Source of the DNA: Spirochaetota bacterium
GTDB lineage: Bacteria > Spirochaetota > Spirochaetia > Treponematales > UBA12059
Assembly: GCA_022703505.1 (NCBI GenBank)
Contig: JAKLDN010000004.1
Location: 1 to 64,000 of the forward strand
Length of the DNA: 64,000 bases
Direction of reading: 5' to 3'
A program made the translations under genes and the position numbers. Of the stretch, positions 58,079 to 64,000 are shown one piece after another. The notes beneath the pieces were generated by a model. The model was given only the letters and a program-made list of their open reading frames with translations. It was not told the DNA's origin and did not search any database. The number at the start of each line of letters is the position of its first letter. Position 1 is the first letter of the stretch.

Positions 58079-59410
58079 ATGTGGGCCGATGTCATCCTTG
58101 TCGTCTATGCCGCCATCCTGCTGGGCATAGCCCTCCTGAGCTTGAAGTACAACACCAACCTCGAGAACTTCCTGGTCGCGGGACATAAGCAGAGGAAGAT
58201 CCTCGTGGTCGCGTCCATGCTGGCCTCCACGATCGGCGGGGGCATCACGATCGGGACGGTGGCGAACGCCTACCGGATAGGGTTCCCGGCCTTCTGGTTC
58301 GTGGCCGCCGGCGGGATCGCTCACTTCCTCCAAGGCGCCCTCCTGTCCGAGCGGGTGCGCGCCTCCGAGGCCCTCACCCTGCCGGACCTGGCCAACCGCC
58401 ACCTGGGACCCGCGGTGCGGATGGAGATCTCCCTGATCATCCTGGTGACCTGGATCGGCATCTCCGCGGCCCAGTTCGTGGCCGCCGCACGGATCATCAC
58501 GACCCTGACGGGCATGCCCCACGCGGGAGCCGTGGCCTCCGCGGCGGCCTTCATCGTGGTCTACACCCTGATCGGGGGCCAGAAGTCGGTGCTCCGCACG
58601 GACCTCTTCCAGTTCGGCATCCTGGCGGGGGCCGTCGTCCTGATACTGTCCTACCTCTTCCTGGCCAAGCCCCCCGCCCCGGGCACCGTGCGGATCGACC
58701 TGTTCACGGAGGCCTTCGGCCCCCTGGACCTGGTCTATTACGTGGTGGTGATGGGAGGCTCCTACTTCATCTGCCCGATGATGTTCTCCCGGATCCTTTC
58801 CGCCGACTCCCCCGCCAACGCCCGGAAATCCTCCTTCCTCTCCGGGACCGGGATGCTCTTCTTCGCCTTCGCCATCACCTTCGTGGGACTGTGGGCACGC
58901 GCCTCCCTGCCCGACCTGGGCGGCCTGGATCCCCTGAACTCCATCGCCCGGAACCACGTTCCCTCCGCCCTGGGCATCGTCCTGATCGTCGGCCTCCTGG
59001 CGGCCATCCTGTCCACCGCGGACACGGTCCTGATCACCGCGGCGGGCATCCTGGAGCACGACGTGTTCAAGGGCACCCGGGTGGCGGGGGTGAGGATGTG
59101 GACCGTGGCCGTCGGGGCGGTCGGGGCCGGGATAGCCCTATTCCAGACCGACGTGATCGCCATGCTAATGAAGACCTACAACGGCTACACCGCGGGCCTC
59201 GTGCCGGCCCTCTTCGTGGCCCTGATGCTCCCCGCGGGCCGGCGGGTCCGGCCCCTTTGGGGCTTCGCGGCCATAGCCGGAGGCTACGCCCTGGGCCTGG
59301 CGGGCAGCATCACGGGTTCCAAGGTCCTGCCCCTGGTCGGCATGGCGTTTTCCGCGGGAGTGGCCCTGGCGGGCATCCGCCCGGTCGAACCTTCGAACAC
59401 AAGGGCGTGA
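58079..59410 (+). CDS. Sodium:solute symporter (SSS family)
   Basis: 443 aa from the ATG after GGGGAGGT; an upstream in-frame start would add a basic, non-membrane segment. About 12-13 TM segments. SSS marks: LKYNTNLENFLVAGHKQRKILVVASMLASTIGGGITIGTVANAYRIGFPAFWF (unwound TM1 region) and IVGLLAAILSTADTVLITAAGILEHDVFKG (TM8, with the Ser/Thr-Asp Na2 site). Substrate unknown. Confidence 0.9.
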   Translation: MWADVILVVYAAILLGIALLSLKYNTNLENFLVAGHKQRKILVVASMLASTIGGGITIGTVANAYRIGFPAFWFVAAGGIAHFLQGALLSERVRASEALTLPDLANRHLGPAVRMEISLIILVTWIGISAAQFVAAARIITTLTGMPHAGAVASAAAFIVVYTLIGGQKSVLRTDLFQFGILAGAVVLILSYLFLAKPPAPGTVRIDLFTEAFGPLDLVYYVVVMGGSYFICPMMFSRILSADSPANARKSSFLSGTGMLFFAFAITFVGLWARASLPDLGGLDPLNSIARNHVPSALGIVLIVGLLAAILSTADTVLITAAGILEHDVFKGTRVAGVRMWTVAVGAVGAGIALFQTDVIAMLMKTYNGYTAGLVPALFVALMLPAGRRVRPLWGFAAIAGGYALGLAGSITGSKVLPLVGMAFSAGVALAGIRPVEPSNTRA

Positions 59411-59417
59411 CAATCGG

Positions 59418-59453
59418 GCAAGGGCTGTCATATTGACAATCGACAGCCCTTGC
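59418..59453. promoter_or_regulatory. Perfect 12-bp inverted repeat before fabH
   Basis: gcaagggctgtc and gacagcccttgc separated by 12 bases that include ttgaca. It lies between the symporter stop and fabH. It may be a hairpin ending the upstream transcript or an operator for the fab genes. Confidence 0.5.
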
Positions 59454-59496
59454 GTCAAACTCGCCCCCGGGACGACGGCGTCCCGAGGAGGCGAAC

Positions 59497-60483
59497 ATGG
59501 CCGTACTCATCCGATCCACGGGATCCTTCGTCCCGGACAACCGATATTCCAACGACCAGCTCTCCGCGATCGTGGACACCACGGACGAATGGATCCGTTC
59601 CCATACGGGCATCGGCGCCCGGCATATCGCCCCGGACGGCACGATGACCAGCGACCTGGCCCTGGGTGCCGCGAAAAGCGCCCTGGAAAAGGCGGGAATC
59701 GGCCCGGAGGAGGTCGATTACATCGCCGTGGCCACGGCCAGCCCGGACTACTTCGGCTTTCCCGCCACGGCCTGCATCGTACAGGACAAGCTGGGGGCCT
59801 CCAAGGCGGCCGCCTTCGACGTGGTCGCGGGATGCACGGGCTTCATCTACGCCCTGGACACGGTTTCCGCGATGCTGGAGGCCCGGAAGGCCCGGTACGG
59901 CCTGGTGATCGGGGCGGAGACCCTGTCCCGGATCGCGGACTGGGCGGACCGGTCCACTTGCGTCCTCTTCGGGGACGGGGCGGGCTGCGCCCTGCTGGAA
60001 AACTCCCAGGCCGAGACGGACCGGGGCCTCAAGGCCAGCATCCTGGGATCCGACGGCGGGGGAGCCCTGGACCTCTACCTGGCCCAGGGCATGCGGGACA
60101 AGACCTTCGACCGCGGTGAACCCTACCAGGATTTCCCGAAAATCGTCATGAACGGCAAGAACGTCTACAACTTCGCCGTGAAGGCCATCACCAAGCTGAT
60201 CGGGGACCTCCTGGAGAAGAGCGGCATCCCCCTTCCGGAGTTCCGCTGGATCGTCCCCCACCAGGCCAACCTGCGCATCGTCCAGGCCGCGGCAAAGCGC
60301 TTCGGTCTTCCGGAGGAACGCTTCTACCTGAACATCCAGGAGTACGCGAACACTTCCGCCGCCTCGGTGCCCATCGCCTTGAACGAGATCGCGGAAAAAT
60401 CCCTGGTGAAAGCCGGGGACCCGGTCATGCTCCTGGGCTTCGGCGCGGGGCTGACCTTCGGCGGGAGCGTCCTGAGGTACTGA
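59497..60483 (+). CDS. fabH: Beta-ketoacyl-ACP synthase III (FabH)
   Basis: 328 aa. Catalytic triad Cys113 (VVAGCTGFIYAL), His255 (IVPHQANLRIV) and Asn285 (YANTSAAS). It condenses acetyl-CoA with malonyl-ACP to start fatty acid synthesis. GAGGAGGCGAAC precedes the ATG. It is first of fabH-F-Z-V. Confidence 0.97.
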   Translation: MAVLIRSTGSFVPDNRYSNDQLSAIVDTTDEWIRSHTGIGARHIAPDGTMTSDLALGAAKSALEKAGIGPEEVDYIAVATASPDYFGFPATACIVQDKLGASKAAAFDVVAGCTGFIYALDTVSAMLEARKARYGLVIGAETLSRIADWADRSTCVLFGDGAGCALLENSQAETDRGLKASILGSDGGGALDLYLAQGMRDKTFDRGEPYQDFPKIVMNGKNVYNFAVKAITKLIGDLLEKSGIPLPEFRWIVPHQANLRIVQAAAKRFGLPEERFYLNIQEYANTSAASVPIALNEIAEKSLVKAGDPVMLLGFGAGLTFGGSVLRY

Positions 60484-60569
60484 CCATCGTCCGAGACCGC
60501 CTCCGGCGGCCTTGCCGGGGACGGGTCCGCGAGATACGCTAAGAATTCCAACGTTCGACAGGAGGAACC

Positions 60570-61817
60570 ATGGATACGAAACGCCGCGTAGTCGTGACCG
60601 GGATGGGGGTCGTGAGCCCCGTCGGCAACGATCTTGCGAGCTTCTGGGACGCCGTCAAGAACGGGCGTTCCGGCATAGGACCGGTGACCCGCTTCGACGC
60701 CTCCCGCCTGGAGGCCCGGATCGCGGGGGAGGTGAAGGACCTGGACGTCTCCCTCTGGATGGACAAGAAGGAGGCCCGGAAGATGGCCCTCTTCACCCAG
60801 TACGCCGTGTCCGCGGCGGCCCAAGCCTGGGCCCAGGCCGGCATGGACGGGGCCTCCACCCCCCGGGACCGGATCGCCATCGTGGTGGGCAACGGCATCG
60901 GCGGCGAGGAGATCCACTGCGAGTCCCACGCCAAGATGCTGGAGTCCGGGCCCGGGCGGATCCCGCCCATGACGATCCCCCTCATGATCATGAACGAGGC
61001 GGCGGGGAACATCGCCCTGCGCTTCCAGATCAAGGGCCCCGCCTACACCCAGGCCACCGCCTGCGCCTCCGGCACGGACGCCCTGGGCCAGGCCCTGGAC
61101 ATGATCCGCGCGGGACGCTGCGACGTCGCGATCGCGGGCGGCACCGAGGGGGCGATCACGGAGTTCGCCATCGGGGGCTTCTGCCGGATCCAGGCCCTGT
61201 CCACCAAGCGCAACGACGAGCCGGCCAAGGCCTCCCGCCCCTTCGATAAGGACCGGGACGGCTTCGTGATCGCCGAGGGCGCCGGGATGATGATCCTGGA
61301 GTCCTGGGAGCACGCCAAGGCCCGGGGGGCCGCGATCCTGGCGGAGTTCGCGGGGTACGGGGCCTCCTGCGACTCCTACCACCTGACCGCCCCGGACCCC
61401 GAGGGCTCGGGGGGCGCCCTGGCCATCCGCCGGGCCATCGAGGACGCGGGGCTCGCCCCCTCGGACATCCAGTACTACAACGCCCACGGGACCTCCACGC
61501 CGATCAACGATCCCACGGAGACCCTCATGGTCAAGAAGGCCTTCGGGGATCACGCCGGAAAGCTCAAGATCAGCTCCACCAAGAGCGTCACGGGTCACAT
61601 GATCGCCGCCGCGGGTGCCGTGGAGGCCATCGTCTGCGTGCAGGCCATCCGGGAAGGATTCTGCCCTCCCACGATCAACCTGGACGAGCCGGACCCCGCC
61701 TGCGACCTGGACTACGTCCCGAACAAGGGCGTGGCCCTCCCGGTCCGGGCCGCCGCCTCCGCCTCCCTGGGCTTCGGGGGACACAACGGCTGCGTCGTGT
61801 TCCGGAGGGCCGAATGA
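60570..61817 (+). CDS. fabF: Beta-ketoacyl-ACP synthase II (FabF)
   Basis: 415 aa. Catalytic Cys165 (TACASGTDA), His306 (NAHGTSTPINDPTET) and His343 (KSVTGHMIAAAGAVEA). It elongates acyl-ACP with malonyl-ACP. AGGAGGAACC precedes the ATG. The stop overlaps the fabZ start as ATGA. Confidence 0.97.
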   Translation: MDTKRRVVVTGMGVVSPVGNDLASFWDAVKNGRSGIGPVTRFDASRLEARIAGEVKDLDVSLWMDKKEARKMALFTQYAVSAAAQAWAQAGMDGASTPRDRIAIVVGNGIGGEEIHCESHAKMLESGPGRIPPMTIPLMIMNEAAGNIALRFQIKGPAYTQATACASGTDALGQALDMIRAGRCDVAIAGGTEGAITEFAIGGFCRIQALSTKRNDEPAKASRPFDKDRDGFVIAEGAGMMILESWEHAKARGAAILAEFAGYGASCDSYHLTAPDPEGSGGALAIRRAIEDAGLAPSDIQYYNAHGTSTPINDPTETLMVKKAFGDHAGKLKISSTKSVTGHMIAAAGAVEAIVCVQAIREGFCPPTINLDEPDPACDLDYVPNKGVALPVRAAASASLGFGGHNGCVVFRRAE

Positions 61818-62263
61818 GCGGGAAGAGCGCGGAAACCAGGGCGGAGGTGGAAGCCCTCCTTCCCCACCGGGATCCCTTCCGCTTCGTGGACTCCGTCCGG
61901 ATCGAGGGCGAAAAGATCCTGGGAAAGAAGCTCTGGACCGGGAACGAGTTCTTCTTTCCCGGCCACTTCCCCGGCCATCCCGTGGTGCCCGGGGTCATCC
62001 TCCTGGAAACCATGGCCCAGTGCGGGGGTGTGGGGGTCAAACTCCAGGGGATCGTGCCCGCGGGAACCTTCTTCTTCGCCGCCATGGACGGCATCAAGTT
62101 CCGCAAGCCCGTGTACCCCGGGGATACCTTCGAGATCGAGATCGTCAACCTCCGGGCCTCCAGCCGGGCGGTCAAGCAGCAGGGCATGGGCTACGTGAAC
62201 GGCGAGAAGGCCGTGGAAGCCTCCTGGCTCTGTCTGGTGGGGGTGGAGGGAGGTCCGTCGTGA
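61814..62263 (+). CDS. fabZ: 3-hydroxyacyl-ACP dehydratase (FabZ)
   Basis: 149 aa hot-dog fold. LLPHRDPFRFVDSV and the active-site helix FFPGHFPGHPVVPGVILLETMAQ, with His51 and Glu65. It dehydrates 3-hydroxyacyl-ACP to trans-2-enoyl-ACP, the substrate of the FabV encoded next, whose GTG overlaps its stop. Confidence 0.95.
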   Translation: MSGKSAETRAEVEALLPHRDPFRFVDSVRIEGEKILGKKLWTGNEFFFPGHFPGHPVVPGVILLETMAQCGGVGVKLQGIVPAGTFFFAAMDGIKFRKPVYPGDTFEIEIVNLRASSRAVKQQGMGYVNGEKAVEASWLCLVGVEGGPS

Positions 62264-63435
62264 AGCCGATGATCCGGAACAACATCTGCATGAACGCCCA
62301 CGGCCCGGGCTGCGAGGCCCTGACCGAGGGGTGGATAGCCCGGGCCCTGGAAGGAAAGCCGGCTATCCAGTCCGCCGTCGGAACCTCGGCCAAGAAGTAC
62401 CGGTCCGTCCTGGTCCTGGGGGGCTCCACAGGCTACGGCCTGGCTTCCCGGATCGTGGCCGCCTTCTGCCTGGGAGCCGACACGGTATCCGTCTCCTTCG
62501 AGCGGGAACCGAGCGACAAGCGGGCGGGAACACCGGGCTGGTACAACAACCGTGCCTTCGACCGGGCGGCCGTCGGGGCGGGCCTCCGGTCCTGGGGCCT
62601 GGACGCGGACGCCTTCGCGGACTCCACCCGGGAGGCGGTGATCGCCCTGGCCCGGGAGAAGGGGCTCATCTTCGACCTGGTGGTCTACTCCCTGGCCTCC
62701 CCGGTGCGTACGGATCCCAAGACCGGCCAGATGTACCGCTCGGTCATCAAGCCCCTGGACCGGCCCTACGAGGGGATCAACCTGGACGTCTTCTCCGGGA
62801 AGATCTCCCGGGCCACGGTCCAGCCGGCCTCTGCCGAGGAGGCGGAGCACACGGTCAAGGTGATGGGCGGCGAGGACTGGGAACTCTGGATCCGCGCCCT
62901 GCGGAACACGGGGGTCCTGGCCCCGGACGCCGAGACCCTGGCCTACACCTACATCGGCCCGGAGCACTCCTGGCCGATCTACCGGTCCGGCGCTCTGGGC
63001 AAGGCCAAGGCCCACCTGGAGGCCACGGCCCGGACCCTGGACTCCCTGCTCAAGCCCGGCGGGGGAGCCGCCTGGGCGGCGGTCATGAAGGCCGTGGTGA
63101 CCCGGGCCTCCGCGGTCATACCGGTCATCCCCCTCTACGTCTCCACCCTCTTCAAGGTGATGAAGGAGAAGGGAGTCCACGAGGACTGCCTGGACCAGGG
63201 ACTGCGGCTTTTCCGGGACCGCCTGCTCCGGAAGGACGTGCCCACGGACCCGGAACGCCGGATCCGCCTGGACGACCTCGAGATGAGCCCGGAGATCCAG
63301 TCGGAGACCACCCGCAGGATGATGACCGTGACGGAAGAGAACGCCGAGGCCGTGACGGACGCCGAGGGCTTCCGGACGGACTTCCTCCAGGCTCACGGTT
63401 TTGCTGTACCCGGCGTGGACTACGGGGAGGACTGA
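62260..63435 (+). CDS. fabV: Trans-2-enoyl-CoA/ACP reductase FabV
   Basis: 391 aa. GTG start overlapping fabZ. NAD(P)H-binding start: RSVLVLGGSTGYGLASRIVAAF. Catalytic Tyr241-x8-Lys250 in WPIYRSGALGKAK, the long spacing typical of FabV and the Treponema denticola reductase. It reduces the enoyl double bond and is insensitive to triclosan in known cases. FabG, FabD and ACP genes are not in the window. It closes a complete elongation subset with FabH, FabF and FabZ. Confidence 0.96.
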   Translation: MKPMIRNNICMNAHGPGCEALTEGWIARALEGKPAIQSAVGTSAKKYRSVLVLGGSTGYGLASRIVAAFCLGADTVSVSFEREPSDKRAGTPGWYNNRAFDRAAVGAGLRSWGLDADAFADSTREAVIALAREKGLIFDLVVYSLASPVRTDPKTGQMYRSVIKPLDRPYEGINLDVFSGKISRATVQPASAEEAEHTVKVMGGEDWELWIRALRNTGVLAPDAETLAYTYIGPEHSWPIYRSGALGKAKAHLEATARTLDSLLKPGGGAAWAAVMKAVVTRASAVIPVIPLYVSTLFKVMKEKGVHEDCLDQGLRLFRDRLLRKDVPTDPERRIRLDDLEMSPEIQSETTRRMMTVTEENAEAVTDAEGFRTDFLQAHGFAVPGVDYGED

Positions 63436-63441
63436 TGTACC

Positions 63442-63463
63442 GCGGGCGGCCCGTGCCGCCCGC
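63442..63463 (+). terminator. Hairpin after fabV
   Basis: Perfect 9-bp stem gcgggcggc / gccgcccgc with loop ccgt, 6 bases after the stop. No T-run follows. Confidence 0.55.
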
Positions 63464-63890
63464 CCGTGAACCGAGCACCGCACGCTTTCCCGGCCGCCGG
63501 GAAAGCCTTGCCGGTGAGGCCTCCGCCCCGGGCGGGATCTTCACCGGCCAGCCGCGGCCGCGCCCGGACCGTCGAGGAGGAGGCAGCCCAGAACCAACAT
63601 GAACCCACAAGGATACCAACCCGTAGATTGTCCGGAGCCCGGATACCTCCGGGGCTCGACGGCGGGCGAACGGCGGCAAAAAAGGAGACAGTCCCCAGGA
63701 TCCAGGACTCAGATGACGGGAGCCGGGTGTCGGGACTCGGGGGACGGGAACCCGGGAGAGCCGGACCCGGACCACCCCGGGTCCTTCCTGTCGGATGCCC
63801 CGGAAGCCGGAAATCAGGCTGATTCTACGAAACTTCACATAAAACCATACTGAACAATATTATCTGAACTCACCCCGTATTCTCTCTTCC

Positions 63891-63925
63891 GTCCACTGTC
63901 CACTGTCCACTGTCCACCGTCCACC
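63891..63925. repeat. Tandem heptamer repeat, five copies
   Basis: Units gtccact x3 then gtccacc x2. The last unit ends 2 bases before the TATACT box at 63928-63933, which is 6 bases from the ATG at 63940. It occupies the position of the -35 element. Confidence 0.85.
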
Positions 63926-63939
63926 GCTATACTCCCCCC

Positions 63940-64000
63940 ATGAACCTCCTGGTCCTGGAACCCCGCGAAATCGGAACCCCCCTGCCCCGCTCCGATCGAC
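63940..64000 (+). CDS. 5' end of a gene, probably RsmE 16S rRNA methyltransferase
   Basis: Only 20 residues are visible (MNLLVLEPREIGTPLPRSDR), cut by the window edge. The opening resembles RsmE (m3U1498 methyltransferase) N-termini of the type MNLLLLEP followed by a Leu/Asp/Arg stretch. TATACT 6 bases upstream and no SD imply a leaderless transcript. The identification is tentative. Confidence 0.4.
   Translation, partial: MNLLVLEPREIGTPLPRSDR

Larger units (their letters stand above)
63436..63939. other. Intergenic region after fabV
   Basis: About 500 bases without a supported gene; short frames here lack coding character. It contains the fabV hairpin, an AT-richer stretch (about 63820-63880), and a tandem heptamer just before the next promoter. 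Confidence 0.6.

Noticed and set aside
63466-63853. Short frames after fabV
   Set aside because: Low-complexity, Arg/Gly/Pro-rich, no SD; the region looks intergenic with hairpin and repeats.
63891-63925. CRISPR or iteron origin
   Set aside because: Seven-base units without spacers and no dnaA or rep gene nearby; better described as a simple tandem repeat.

Overview
The window is bacterial chromosome of high GC with strongly GC-biased third positions and tightly packed genes, many joined by ATGA or GTGA overlaps. Several genes point to a Spirochaetota-like Gram-negative: a FabV enoyl reductase whose catalytic Tyr241/Lys250 nearly match the Treponema denticola enzyme, a long eukaryotic-type IleRS, LysM and PEGA envelope proteins, a MuiA-like DUF4139 protein, an ECF-type pantothenate importer, and PTS enzymes without visible sugar permeases. 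The lineage is inferred from gene content; no rRNA or tRNA gene was seen.

Layout. 1-2.4 kb: end of an outer-membrane barrel gene, then a minus-strand module of a Spy/CnrX-like periplasmic protein, an ECF sigma factor and a one-TM protein. 2.8-6.5 kb: ileS and a DtxR-type metalloregulator. 6.8-10.8 kb: cstA, then a four-gene cluster built on an ArsA/Get3-type ATPase and a stand-alone MIP18 (DUF59) protein. 11.1-12.8 kb: lipoprotein and LysM envelope pair. 12.9-17.7 kb: arsenic region with two ArsR units (thioredoxin, DGC protein and ArsP-like permease; then ACR3, a rhodanese lacking its cysteine, and ArsC). 17.8-19.1 kb: diguanylate cyclase with a c-heme motif. 19.1-27.0 kb: a minus-strand run (DUF4139, M18 peptidase, MerR, Der, PtsI, M23/LysM). 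27.1-33.5 kb: vWA protein, GH3 lipoprotein, MinD-like ATPase, PEGA barrel protein, DUF362 ferredoxin. 33.6-38.4 kb: glycosyltransferases, HAD, Nudix, PAS protein. 38.5-44.4 kb: TetR, MMPL/RND exporter, LolA-like protein, barrel. 44.6-45.8 kb: flavodiiron protein. 46.0-51.6 kb: OadG, OadB, CoaX-like, PanT-like S component, EcfT and a fused double EcfA. 51.7-59.4 kb: methyltransferase, MATE, DAACS symporter, EIIA, orphan groES, ftsH, SSS symporter. 59.5-63.4 kb: fabH-fabF-fabZ-fabV. The window ends in a probable rsmE start.

How it works together. The arsenic region looks inducible: metal-binding ArsR repressors lie over near-consensus promoters, one of them between two matching palindromes. The ECF transporter and CoaX-like protein together suggest vitamin (pantothenate) uptake feeding CoA synthesis. 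The TetR-MMPL-LolA-barrel set looks like a trans-envelope hydrophobic cargo exporter.

Most unusual points: (i) the ArsA/Get3 + DUF59 + small protein + membrane protein cluster, possibly an undescribed metal-cofactor or membrane-protein targeting system; (ii) repeated promoters with a 17-bp spacer and a -10 box only 6-9 bases before the start codon, implying leaderless mRNAs; (iii) a REP-like palindromic repeat present as a tandem array near 19.2 kb and as an in-frame insert in ileS; (iv) dispersed low-GC composite inverted repeats in intergenic gaps.
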